Source: Sanderia malayensis (lineage: Eukaryota > Cnidaria > Scyphozoa > Semaeostomeae > Pelagiidae). From it: a stretch of 64,000 bases of DNA. Position 1 is the first letter of the stretch. The number at the start of each line of letters is the position of its first letter. Under the pieces are notes generated by a model. The model was not told the DNA's origin. It did no database searches and was given only the letters and a program-made list of their open reading frames with translations. The DNA is taken from positions 5,267,219 to 5,331,218 of the forward strand of contig RQOL01000828.1 in NCBI GenBank assembly GCA_013076295.1, given 5' to 3'. The position numbers and the translations under genes are program-made. Positions 10,574-22,069 of this stretch are shown here, piece by piece.

Positions 10574-13500
10574 ATGGGGGAGTCGGCGCCAAATGAATTT
10601 CAATTGAATGATCCCCCATCTGACGGAATTTCCTCTGTGAAATTTAGTCCAACTTCATCAAACTTCCTAATTGCTTCATCATGGGATAAGGTAACAATTT
10701 CATAGCTCAATGTTGGCTCCCTGCTGAATAATAACTACTGAATATCCTTTCATCTTCTCAGGCCCATGATGGCCTAAGTCAAAGAGGCTTTTAAAAGTGG
10801 CACGCGGTTTTGGAAAAATTGTTAACTTGAAAAGACTGGGCAATTAAATTTCAAGCAGCTCAATTTCATCAAACATAGACATATTTTAAGATTTTGAAGA
10901 ATAATTAAGTTGTTAATTATGGAAGATATATATATCTCACTTTATTTGTCTTTCTTCTTTACTTTGTAGACTGTCAGGTTATACGATGTTAGTAACAATA
11001 GTATGAGAATCAAGTATGCGCATAATGGTGCTGTACTTGACTGCTGCTTTAGTAATGCTGTGACTTCTTACAGTGGTGGACTTGATTGCATGCTAAAATC
11101 GTAGGTATTTATTTTGCACCCTCTCTGCTTGCTGTCCATTCCTTTGCAGATTTGGGCAACTTCCATAACCATACATTTATATCTCAAGCAATAGAAAGGA
11201 GGTCCTTGTCTTTACAGACCAACACAATCTGTCAATATATTTTGGGTGTGAACATTATACAGAATTCACTTTCTGTAATTGAATTGGTATATATTTTACA
11301 TCATGACTTTCCTTGCAGGTTTGATTTCAACACTACAACAGAACATGTTATTGGCATGCATGATAAACCAATTAAATGTGTAGAATATTGTTCACAAATT
11401 GGTAAATTTCAACTCTTTACGTCATGCTCAAATTCTTTTCTTGGAGTCTCAGCTATGTGACTTTGCAGCCATATTTTAATGTAGAATATATTTTTATCAT
11501 ATTCAATTCAAATGTACAGCCTTAACAAAATCATGTCAATGTTTTTCTGCAAAATGCAAATTTTCCTACTTCTTATAGGCCTTGTTATAACTGGAAGTTG
11601 GGATACGACAATAAAACTATGGGACCCCAGGCAGTCAAAGCCAGTTGGAACATATAGTCAACCAGAGCGAGTAAGATTATTATTTATTTATAATTATCAG
11701 CTATGATACCTAAGCATGATTTATGTGTATAAATCACATGTGTATGTTCGCATTAGCAATCCCATTAGCTTTATTTTTATTGTTGAACATACTGGCCACT
11801 GTTGTTATTTACGGCAGGATTATTTAGTTTTGGGTTATTTTTCATATTTATGTTCTTGAATGTAGGTTTATACAATGGCATTATCAGAGGATAGACTTGT
11901 TGTTGGAACTGTAAGTAGTTGATAAGATCTTTGATTATTATCATTATGAGCATCCTTTGTGCAGCAATGACATCAGTTTCAAAGCATATATTTTTCATGC
12001 TCATGTTATCACTTATTAGGAGTTTCCCATCCTTGCAAATCATTTATAATGTTTGCTTCTCTTGTTTACGATATAACGTTTATGAAGAAAGATGCCCTCA
12101 TAGAACATTTTGAAGCCTTGCTATGTTGACCAAGTTTCCATATTCCTTGTAAATTTTAAGTAGCAAGATTCGATTACATGAGCAATAGAATTATGGAATT
12201 CGAAAAATGATCTATTGCTATCCGTATCTTCATGTTCAGTGATTAATTGTAGCATTTTATTTTATATTAAATTAATATTTGATTATTGTTTTATTTAAGG
12301 CTGGTCGAAAAGTCCTTGTTTGGGATCTTAAAAACATGGTGAGTGAATTTATAAAGCAGTTATGTGCCAACTTCCATTTCAAGGCAAACTGACCCAATTC
12401 AGGCTTGCAACACTGTGATCTAAACAGCACAGAGGGCTGTCATGATCTGGTGGTTAAGGTTGGGTCAAGGTACCACTATGAAAATTGTGAAACGTTTTGC
12501 AACTTTCTCTTGTTCTGTGACTTTCTTGCAAAGTTTATTCCCATTAAAAATTTAAAAATTGGAAATTTGGAGAATTTTATTCTGGCAAAAAAGCCATTGT
12601 GAATAATCCAGGTTATTTCTCAGAGGAAAAGTGTTAATAAAGAAAAAATTTTATTCATTACCTCTGATAACCATTTGAATTTACAAGTCTGATCTGATTT
12701 TTTGAAAAAGCAATGTTTGGGAACCAACATTCTATTCTTTGAGCTATCCTTAAAGGGAATGTGCAAAGATAAAAGGCTGTGTTTAAAAATAGATCGAAAC
12801 TCATTTCAATGTAGACATGCACAGTATAGCGTCAGATAAACTGATCACATGAACATTTTGAGATCAGTGATGATAACCGGAAAAGAATGCAAAATGGCAA
12901 CAACAACAGGCCTAATGTTCACATGAAAAAATTACATCTTCCCTTTGCGCTTCTCTGATTGGTTAATAAACCAAATCTATTTTTAGCAGTTGCGAAAGCA
13001 CACCTTTTAACCTTGCACATTCCCTTTAATAAAGATAATAGTTTCTTATTTGCAGGGCTTTAACTTACTTTATCTCTGACATATTTATGTAATTGTATTT
13101 TATTTATTTAAAAGCTGTTTTATTTCTAGGATTACGTATTACAAAAGAGAGAATCAAGTTTGAAGTATCAAACTCGCTGCATCAAATGTTTTCCAAACAA
13201 AGAAGGTGAGTCTGTTAAAAACAGTGTTGTTTTGATACAATTTTCCAATACAAAAAAATAAAGAATCTGTCATTTGAGCTGCATCATAGTACAATTTACT
13301 TTTTGAATTTACCTCAAACTCTTAATTTAATGCATTGGTAAGTGAAGTGATCTTTGTTATGTTATGTGGATGTGTATCTTTTTTATGTTGGGATTCTTCT
13401 TGATTTCATAATTTAATAAAAACATTTGTTTTAACTGATTTATTGTAGGCTACGTGTTAAGCTCCATTGAAGGCAGAGTTGCTGTCGAATATTTTGATCC

Positions 13501-14377
13501 AAGTGCTGATATTCAGAAAACTAAATATGCTTTCAAATGTCACCGAATCAAGAATGATGGCAAAGAGCAGATATTTCCAGTCAATGCCATCAGCTTTCAC
13601 TTGTGAGTTTCTTTTACCTTGCACTTTAACTTCTTGTTTGTAAATATATAGCTGGAATTATAAAGATGTTTTTTTAATTTTCAGACACAATACATTTGCT
13701 ACTGGTGGTTCAGATGGATTTGTAAATATTTGGGATGGATTCAAAAAGAAACGGTTGTGTCAGGTACGCATGGAAACTTATTACACATTGTGTGTATGTG
13801 TACATTTTTCCTTGCCTGTTTCCCTCGAGAGCCACTGTAAATATATTTTGCTCTGTGAGTTTAAACGTCAAATTATTCACTTCACTGGGTTTTTGAACTA
13901 CAATTCCACCTTGATATGCTGAGCGCTGAAGCAAGTGAACAATTTGTTCAATATAATCAGAGTTTGAATTATTGAGGGTGAACTGCGTTTTGTTATATCT
14001 GTTTGGATTATCTCATTGCTGATCATTGCTTTTTCAGTTTCACCAATATCCAACTAGTATTTCATCACTGTGCTTCAGTCATGATGGAACCATGCTAGCA
14101 ATTGTTTCCTCTTACATGGAAGAAGAAGGTGAAAAAGAGTAAGTATATCATCTACTTCTTTCTCAATCTGAACAGAATTTGATTTATCAAATCTGAACTT
14201 ATCAACTGCTAATTTAAACTAGTTCATCAAAATTTATGACATCCTTCTGCTTGCCCTTGATATTTTTATTCTTTGAGAATTGCTATTAGCTGTGGTTCTA
14301 TATCAATTTATTTCAGTCATCCGGATGATGCAATTTTCATACGACATGTATCAGATCAGGAAACAAAGCCAAAGTAA
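10574..14377 (+). CDS. BUB3: BUB3 mitotic checkpoint WD40 protein (11 exons, complete)
   Basis: Spindle assembly checkpoint propeller that carries BUB1 and BUBR1 to kinetochores through their GLEBS motifs. Exons: 10574-10690, 10970-11100, 11319-11401, 11579-11670, 11866-11910, 12300-12338, 13130-13205, 13449-13602, 13685-13763, 14038-14138 and 14317-14377. All phases match and give 325 aa (human 328). WD-type strands are visible in order: [47 protein letters not shown] and [11 protein letters not shown], with the family segments [15 protein letters not shown] and [16 protein letters not shown]. The C terminus ([19 protein letters not shown]) is the BUB3 end. The frame is intact throughout, so the gene looks functional. 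Intron 6 carries a TTAA-flanked MITE. It runs head-to-head with the Bcl-2-like gene. Confidence 0.96.
12750..13029. mobile_element. TTAA-flanked MITE in BUB3 intron 6
   Basis: TTAA at 12750-12753 and 13026-13029 bracket inverted ends: left TTAAAGGGAATGTGCAAAGA, right reversed TTAAAGGGAATGTGCAAGGT. About 280 bp, non-coding. The ends fit the consensus shared with the elements at 47720, 55882 and 63243. Confidence 0.85.
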
Positions 14378-15138
14378 AGCATGGAAAGGTAACAAAGTCA
14401 AAGAGGAAGGAATTACGCTTTATTCACTGTGTATATATTTAACATTTTTGTTTTTGACATATCTTATGAGCTTTTGATGATGCAGAAGTTACGTGGATAA
14501 ATACAATTCTATTTTACAATTTGAAACTCTGCCAAGTTCACTGGGAAGATGAGCAATTACTGTGACAAGAAATGAAATTCTGAGTATGTATTGATTCTTT
14601 TTCCTTATTTCTTGATATTACATTTGAGATATCATAAACATTGTTTATTTTTGCATTAATATGCTTGATGTGAATTTATTGAAATATTTCAATCTTTTGC
14701 AGTTATTTCATCAAAAAGGCAGCAAGAAGACAAATGTACTGCAATAGAAGGACTTTTTTCTTTTCATATTCATTTTTCTAATTTCACCAATGTGTAAGAT
14801 GTATGTTAAGCTCATCAAGGGAATCTTATGTAACGTTAGGATAGATTAGCAATGCTAAAGCAAAGAGGGTAAGATAGATGAAATATTAAGTGGGACACTT
14901 GAGATGAATATGAAGAGCTAACGCAAGCAAAGCTGCAAAAACAACTTTTAAAAGGTGGGAGGAAGTGAGGCAATTGTATAAACTTTTACCGGGTTTGTTC
15001 TGTTAAATTCTAATTTCGAAGTCTTCGCTGCGTCCTACGACTCGTGTATTCAAGTTCCTCACTCAGTGCCGCCGAGTTGTGCGATCCTTGAGAAATTACT
15101 CCATTCTTTCCTGCATGAGAAAGAGCTACATCTACATT
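14378..15138. other. BUB3 3' flank
   Basis: Presumed 3'UTR and flank; nothing coding recognised. A possible donor at about 14388 (ggaaag|gtaaca) suggests an alternative 3' end. Confidence 0.4.
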
Positions 15139-15853
15139 CACTGAGCATAAGTTATGCACCATCGGATGAAAAATGCGGTCTAGAAGTAGCCCCTAGGCTT
15201 GAGCAAGAAAATTACGTAACAATATATAAATATCAATCGGGTTTTAATGGCGAATTTCTTTAGCAGAAATATACTCAAAATTTCATAAATTTTTAAGTGA
15301 AAACATGATTTAAACTACATCATATTGTTTTATTATAATATTAAAAGAAAACTGCAAAGAGGTCCCTTAAAAATTTTTCACAAAAATTTATCAAAGTGGA
15401 GTAGGTAATTAAAACGCCAATAATTGTATTTTTTTCACTCAAAGCCACGCAGATTCTCTCTCATTTAAAAGAGTGTTTTAAAATTTTAAGAAATATAAAA
15501 TTTTTTCATGTACCGTATTTCCTCTATTTAGCGGAGAATTTGCGTGGCTTTGAGTGAAAAAATTATAATTATCGGCGTTTTAATTACTCAACTTTGATAA
15601 ATTTCTGTGAAAAATTTTGAAGGGACCTCTTTGCAGTTTTCTTTTAATATTTTAATAAAACAATATGATGTGGTTTAAATTATGTTTTCACTTAAAAATT
15701 TATGAAATTTTGAGTATATTTTTGCTAAAGAAATTCGCTATTAAAACCCGTTTGGTATTTATATATTGTTATGTAAATTTTCTTGCTCAGGCCTTGAGCC
15801 ACTTCTAGACCCTATTTTGCATCCAGTGGTGCGTAATTTATGCTTAGTAAGTG
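15139..15853. mobile_element. Long palindromic (foldback) element, copy 1
   Basis: Two arms of about 330 bp are near-perfect reverse complements. Matching landmarks: TCTAGAAGTAGCCCC/GAGCCACTTCTAGA, CTCAAAATTTCATAAATTTT/AAAATTTATGAAATTTTGAG, and AAGCCACGCA/TGCGTGGCTT. The centre (about 15513) contains TACCGTATTTCCTCTATTTA, the start of an ACCGTA-type element. Same family as 41691-42764, more diverged, with less clear ends. Confidence 0.8.
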
Positions 15854-16169
15854 TATATTATGACTCAATCGCAATGCGTCATTATCACAATTAACATCCA
15901 ATTCATTTTCACGAAATATTACTTAATAGAGTAATGGGTTTGAGGCATTTTACAAATGAGCAAGGCCGCAAGCTTTCAAGTTGCATCAGATGAATGGTTG
16001 AGCGTCACAATACAAGGTACGTAACAGATTAGAATTTGGCCCATTTTGTAAAAATAGCCATGTCAAGCAAATGGAACTCTTTGTGCACAGAAGTCGAAAA
16101 TGTAACAATATAAGTGGTTGATAAAGATAAGCAGCACAGCATAATTAACTTCAACTTGAACTAAGGAAA

Positions 16170-16365
16170 GAACATCACTATAGTACTATTATCGTTATAG
16201 TTTTACCACTACTATTGCCATTAAAACTATACTTAAAAGCACTAAAACACTACGAGCTTCCATGATCTGATACCTACTATTACGTCTATCAACACTAATA
16301 TTCTCACTACTAGCAGCCATAAAACTACGATTCTAATTGCCTCCAGTTATTTACTATCGCTACTT
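16170..16365. repeat. Degenerate ACT/CTA triplet-rich tract (left part)
   Basis: Many imperfect 'acta', 'ctac' and 'ctatt' words. It continues on the far side of the inserted TIR element (about 17229-17310, 'actactattactatcattcctgctactacc'), suggesting one old microsatellite split by insertion. Confidence 0.55.
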
Positions 16366-16399
16366 TTGTTAATGCAAGTACTGGCATTGCATATAATAG

Positions 16400-17228
16400 A
16401 GAGTTTCCGAAACACGACCTATCTCAAGACGACGCCCGATGGAGGCCTGGTGCGAGGACAGTCATCGTTCTCATCAAATTTTGTTTGCGAAAATGCAACC
16501 TTTGTTAGGACGACCTATCTTTCGCGCCAACATTCAAAAGGTTTCTCGAAATAAAAGGAAATTCTCAAAATAGTGATGTGATTTTAAATTTATACGACAA
16601 TAATATTTTTGATGTTCATGATCTGTTATTCCTTCATTATAATCATAAATTTAATCAACGAAATTTGCACTGCATCAGTCATATGTATTATTGGTAATAC
16701 GAAATATTTGATTTGACGACAGTACGAAAGTGGAGTTCAGGTTCAAGAAAGAAAAAATTTATGCTCTTCTTTGTCTGTTCCAATTTCCAGAAGTCTTCAG
16801 GGGCAGCAACGAAATTGTTTGTGATGCTGTGAACGCTCTATGCATTTGCCCGAAAAGATGCACATATCCACGATTTGCTAGGCCAGTGTCTAAGCGGAAG
16901 CATGCGATGAAATTTTTGTGGAAACAGTTGACAAAATAAAACTGTGTTTAAAAAGCGTATTTTTCCATGTTAGAGAGTGATTTCACCTCGAAATAATAGA
17001 TCGAATGTTGAATTTCCGTAAACTATAAAAATGAACTCAATTTAAAACTTGCAAGTTTGAAATAATTTGTCTCAATCACCCGTCTTGATGACGACCGATG
17101 TTTTTGCAAAAGTGTGTAAGGATTTTCATCAAGACGCCCGATGATTTTGGGGGATAGACCTGGCCGCGCTCGTGCAAGACCTCCAACGGACGTCTTACTG
17201 ACATAGGTCGTGTTTCGGAAACAGTCTA
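16400..17228. mobile_element. TIR DNA element inserted in a triplet tract
   Basis: Ends are inverted copies: left GTTTCCGAAACACGACCTAT, and the same word in reverse complement at about 17202-17221. Similarity extends for some 50 bp (CGTC, GGAGG and GCACGAG or GCGAGG words). ORFs at 16366-16554 (+) and 17023-17388 (-) are just readings of these ends. No transposase seen. Confidence 0.7.
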
Positions 17229-17309
17229 ATACTGTCACTGCAACATCGCTAATACTACTATTACTATCATTCCTGCTACTACCACTATTGTAGCTATCGC
17301 TATTTCTGC

Positions 17310-17449
17310 TACCGTAAATCCTCGAATAAGCCCCATCCTGATAATCATTTGCAAGGATATTGGGCCCAAGTTTCCAGTTATTGAACAATAGTCCATAAAA
17401 TTTCGTTTCTACAAATAAGCCCCGGGGGCTTATTCGAGGATTTAAGGTA
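17310..17449. mobile_element. ACCGTA/TAAGCCCC MITE, copy 2
   Basis: TACCGTAAATCCTCGAATAA at the left; TTCGAGGATTTAAGGTA at the right; TA borders. Interior homologous to copy 1 (7011-7285) in inverse orientation. Abuts the triplet tract. Confidence 0.8.
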
Positions 17450-18239
17450 TTGCCATGTTTAGACAGTTACAGCCACGTCACTATCGAAGGAGCCAATACA
17501 AACTCTAAAATATGAGTATACCCAAGCTTATCTGGAAATGAAAATAAAAAAATTATAATAAATATCTACTGTGCTGCAGGGAATTCTAAAATGCCTAATA
17601 ATGCAAAAAAAGACCAAAAAGAGATTGGGAATCATAAGTCGGGGTTCAGGCGGAAACCTTTGCGTAAGTGACGTCAGAGCAGACCGATATCAGATTCAGC
17701 GACCCAGGCTTCAACTACGGTCACGAGTACAATGCTTCATAGACCTGCTAGTTTTGGATGTGAACAAAACACAATTTTCCTTTTTTACGAGGAATAAAAC
17801 AGAATAACTTCAAATTTGTTAGCCCTGGCCGTTTGATTCTTAGCAACTTGGATATTAATGTGATAATGAGCGAACGGGAAAGTGTAATAATAATAGATTC
17901 GAACATTTTCTCACCAATTGGAATGGAAATCACAGCCTGAAAACATGACGACACGGTAAGACCAGTATCAGGGATCATGAGCTATGATGACCATACGACA
18001 CAGCAATAGCAGTAGTCCACAGGTCCAGATGCCTCTATCAGCGGACTTGATGGGATGGTTACGTCATCGCCAAATCTAAAAACGAATTAAATATAAAGTT
18101 AATATAATATGAAGTAAAAATAAACACTTTGGCAATACTCTGGCAATATATGCGTAACTTAAACAGAATAACATAAAATCTTAAGGACCAAATTTTAATC
18201 AAGAACAAAGAATGGTTGTTTCCTAAAAGCTTGAGTTTG
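17450..18239. other. Intergenic, no feature recognised
   Basis: No convincing ORF, RNA or paired repeat. The small ORFs here show no family signature. Confidence 0.4.
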
Positions 18240-19480
18240 ATGTTTGTAACACGTTTGGCAAAGATTTTGGTGCCAAGTGTATTGACTATGTTCTGTTGGA
18301 ACTTTGATCTCTGGCACTGAAGGCAATACCGTGTCCAGGTACGGAAGTTTTCCTAAATACCGGGCCATGCATATCGTTGTGTGAGCAGTATATGCCTAGC
18401 TCGGACTTCAAGATGAAACAGGTTGTGTGAAGTTTGTCGAAAATCAGATGACGAAAAGATTTAGGAACGTGTGACCGGATTGTTGCTGTTGTGGCAAAGA
18501 AGGGCGCCGGAAGATAAAGACAGTTAATCCTTCAGGCTGTGGCAACGATGTTTCTAATCCAGGTAGATTTGGATGGGATTATCGAGGTTGTGAGGTTAGG
18601 TTGAAGTCGATGTATAGAGTTGCTGAAGTTAAGAAAGCGTCGACTTCCATGCGAGAAAGTGCATCTGCAACAATGTTTTCTTTGCCAGTAATGTCGTATA
18701 TCAGCCGTAAATTGTGAGATGCAATCGAGATGTCGCGTTTCTCGACGATCAGGTGATATTGACAACCGTATAAATTGGAGACTTGTGATCCACCAAGATG
18801 TAGAATTCTCGACCTTACTGGCAATGCCCAAATGCTTGATTGCAAGATAGATACCGGAGTACCGTAATGCTTCGATTAAACGCCCGGGCGTTTATTAAAT
18901 GCTTTGATATTTTAGAGGGGCAAAAGGTGTTGCACTGTACTCCTGCGTTTGTTTGCATAAAAACCCGATAGGCTGCCAGATATTGTCGATAGCTACTTTG
19001 CTGAAGAACGCACCCGGAGGCTGTAATTACAGCATCAGTTATTAGACAGTATGGTGACGTTGAAGAAGTGCCGATTTGATTTCCTTGAATGCTGCGATTG
19101 CATCTCCTGACTACTGCTTTGTTTGGCGACAGCACATCTATCAAACATTGGATGAAAGAGACAGTTCGGCAAACAGCGGCGATAACAGTTCAAGGCCAAG
19201 GAATTCACCATGCTTGCGGACTGATGTGGCCGCGGGAAATTTTTCAAGTGAAATGTGAAATGCCACAAGTTGTAATGTTGTCTCCAAAGAAATCCAAAGA
19301 CGACGCACCTAAAACACACCTGGCAAGGTTGAGAACGAGGCCATATTTTGTAGGGAGTGCGAAAAAGGTGTTGAGACGTTGAAAATGTTTCTTCTCTAAT
19401 AAACTGGCGATGCAAAGTTCGTCGATTTAAGCAAACCATAGAGATAGGATATAAGACTAGAATCTTACAGTATGTAAAAA
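18240..19480 (-). mobile_element. Decayed Ty3/gypsy pol fragment
   Basis: Read on the minus strand from about 19480, the pieces appear in the order expected of a gypsy pol, spread over three frames: end of RT and connection region (FRTPYKIW and adjacent words), RNase H region (LITDAVITASGCVLQQ), RNase H end (ENIVADALSRM, about 18660-18690), then an integrase zinc-binding remnant (TWTRYCLQCQRSK, about 18310-18350). Several frameshifts and stops make it non-functional. A stretch at 18858-18925 starting TACCGTAATGCTTCGATTAA is an ACCGTA-type insertion. LTRs were not found. Confidence 0.8.
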
Positions 19481-19540
19481 TTGCGGCGTTCATATAACTA
19501 ACCCAAGAAGGCTCGGGGAAAGTGGAAACATGGCTTTCAG

Positions 19541-20003
19541 TACCGTAAATCCTCGAATAAGCCCCCGGGGGCTTATTTGCAAAAATGAATTTTTGGGTGG
19601 GGGCTTATTCGAGGGGAGGGCTTATTCGAGGGGGGGCTTAATTCAAAGTTTTGCTTTTTCCTCAAAAGTTTACAGAAAAAAGACGACATAGTTTTCTCAA
19701 TCAGCTAAACTTTTTTCACAAAGTGCTATGTGAAGATCTAACAATAATTTGTTTATCATCACGAAAATCGCGTTTCTTTTTGCTTTTTTGTCTGAATCAA
19801 AGGAAGTGATACTGTATAGCTATTGTCCTGTGGGGGCTTTCTCGAATTAAGATATTATTCTGCACTTATGCTTCCCTCGAATAAGACCCCATGGGGCTTA
19901 TTCGAGGGGGGGGGGCTTATTTGCAAAAATGATTTTTTAGGTGGGGGCTTAATCGAGGGGGGCGCTTATTCGAACGTGGGGGCTTATTCGAGGATTTACG
20001 GTA
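19541..20003. mobile_element. ACCGTA/TAAGCCCC MITE, copy 3 (463 bp)
   Basis: TACCGTAAATCCTCGAATAA at 19541; CTTATTCGAGGATTTACGGTA ending at 20003. The ends are perfect over about 20 bp, so the copy is fairly young. The interior has several 'gggggcttattcgagg' repeats near each end. Confidence 0.88.
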
Positions 20004-20110
20004 TACCGTAAAAGCTTTATTAAGCCCCCCTTTCAGGCATAAATATATAATAAGCCCCCCTGTCTATTAAGCCCTTCAATTTTTATAAAGTAAGACCACA
20101 GATTGAAATC
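20003..20110. mobile_element. Partial ACCGTA element next to copy 3
   Basis: TACCGTAAAAGCTTTATTAA followed by repeated TATTAAGCCC words; one end only. Confidence 0.5.
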
Positions 20111-20216
20111 AACGATTTAGTGACAGCTGTCGATTTATTTCATCGTAATACTGCAATGTCTAATTTTATATGCGGGAGGCTGAGAAAATTATTCGCCAGT
20201 TTTGTCTTCAATATCT

Positions 20217-21190
20217 CTAGCCACCATGGAGACAGTACACTGACAGCCGGGGGTGGGGGGGGTAGCCGAGGCAACTAGGGGGCCGTGAAAGGAGGCCATT
20301 GTCTGGCAAATTGTGCAGAACAGCATAATCTATCTCAATATCTTTGTAACATTTGTTATTAATTTTTAACCAAACAAGGGCATTTTCAACCCTTGATCTC
20401 CGAACATTTGCATCCTTGGCAAAATCACCTTTACCTTTCATTTTCACAATTATGACTGAAATTTCAAATGGAAGGTGAGGCAACTCTTTTGCAATTTGGT
20501 TGACATTTTGTAAAAATTTATGCAGTGACCACTGTATGCTCTTTGACCATCCGGTTTTACATACACTTGCGTAATGGGAAGGGCCCTGCTAATAAGCATC
20601 TCTTCAACCTCAGTAAGGCCACAAAGGACTGAAGGAATGGGTTGAGGTACAGTACCATTTTCAACAGAGAATAGACGTAGACTTTTTTTGTCATGCTGAC
20701 AACGTTTGCAAACATAACTCTTTTGTGAGCAGGAGTGCTTTGTGGACGGTCAAGCCTCTAAACAAACAATACATTGCAAAATAGATAAATCTATGCTAGA
20801 GTGGCAATAATCCAGTTCATTAATGTGGCCAATTTTGTAAACATCAAACGATTCCAGATAATTACTCTTTTTCAAATAGGGTATTTTAGATAAGTCCATT
20901 TCACGAATTTTTAGCAAGGAATTTTTTAAGAGTTTCTTAACATCAATTTTCAATCATCAAAATACATTTTTCGGATTGCGTGAAGGCAGTCATCAAGGCA
21001 TCTAGAAGAGGCAAAGGCGGACCTCCTGCTGCTTCGGGTTGATAATCGGGATGGCCTAAGCCTTGGTTAAATGTTTGGAAAACTATGTTTACAAAAACAC
21101 CATTGTATGCTACTTGTGTGGGAAAATTACTTACAAGTAAAGTAGTAGCATTCGGAATCGAATTGCTAAGTAAAGCATGTAAATGCATGC
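20217..21190 (-). mobile_element. Helitron protein N-terminal-region relic (DUF6570-like)
   Basis: On the minus strand the pieces are a C-x2-C / C-x2-C zinc segment (QCIVCLEA, one in-frame stop, then CSQKSYVCKRC), then LTEVEEMLISRALPITQVYV, YSGHCINF, a frameshift in a run of T's, and LPHLPFEISVIIVKMKG ... VENALVWLKINNKCYKDIEID. This order is what I recall for the domain ahead of the Rep/helicase region in animal Helitron polyproteins. The stop and frameshift show it is dead. Rep and helicase motifs are not seen in the window, and Helitron ends were not found. Confidence 0.7.
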
Positions 21191-21497
21191 GATTTCCTTC
21201 GACGAGAACTTCGTCGATTTCGTCCTTTCTCTCCCTATTCTGTGGTCACTCACACTGCACACAGACACCGCGTGATTTTAGGAGAGCCCAGGGGTCTGTC
21301 CGAAAAATGCTGCTGTGCGCCCCAATCAGTTACCTTTGTTTGAGCAACCAATCAATGTCGAATATTTAAATCAAACAACATGCAGCCCAGACGTCATGCA
21401 TTGTTAACTAGCCAATAATAGAGCGTTTTAAATATAGAACACGCAAGTTTTCTCTTGGCATTCAGAGATAAGAAACGGCTTCGCTACGCTTCGCCGC

Positions 21498-21954
21498 AAT
21501 AATCTAGAGTGCGAACGAGGCTCATCCTCCAGACGCCAAAAATCCTCCAATGGCGGCCATTTTTTTACCACTTGATACTTCGAAACCCTGTGACTGCGCA
21601 CAGGGACGCAAAATTTTCAAAGTGTTTGAGCACAGGGATACAAGAATTCACCCTCCAAGAGATATCTAGGTCTAACAATTCGTGCCATTGCAAACTGCAT
21701 TAAAGTTTGTAAATTGTAATAATATTGTAAAAACAACCATGAACTTTCAGTATAATGAATATAACATAATGTTTTAAAGATTAGAATGTTTCTTTGAGGT
21801 TCTTAATTGAAAGTATCAATGTACTTTGACTTCAAAATGTGAAGTTCTAGCTGTGGAGTTTTGTCCGCCATTTTGCTAGAGGGTGGCTGGCTAGAAATTG
21901 TTGCTTCACCCGCTATACAGAGGGAGTATCGGCCGTTAGCACTCTAGATTATCT
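21498..21954. mobile_element. TIR element with ATAATCTAGAGTGC ends
   Basis: Left AATAATCTAGAGTGCGAACG; right reversed GATAATCTAGAGTGCTAACG. About 457 bp; target duplication not clear; non-coding. Confidence 0.65.
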
Positions 21955-22069
21955 TATATCCTATCTCTATGAAGCAAACACGATACCTAAACCATGAAGT
22001 ACTTGGTGTAGGAAGCATTGGAATTTCTGATTGTTTGTTTGTTTACGGGAAAGCCGTGAAGCTAAACGT

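Noticed and set aside
16366..17388. ORFs sharing the peptide FRNTTY at both ends
   Set aside because: They are the two inverted ends of one TIR element read in opposite directions.
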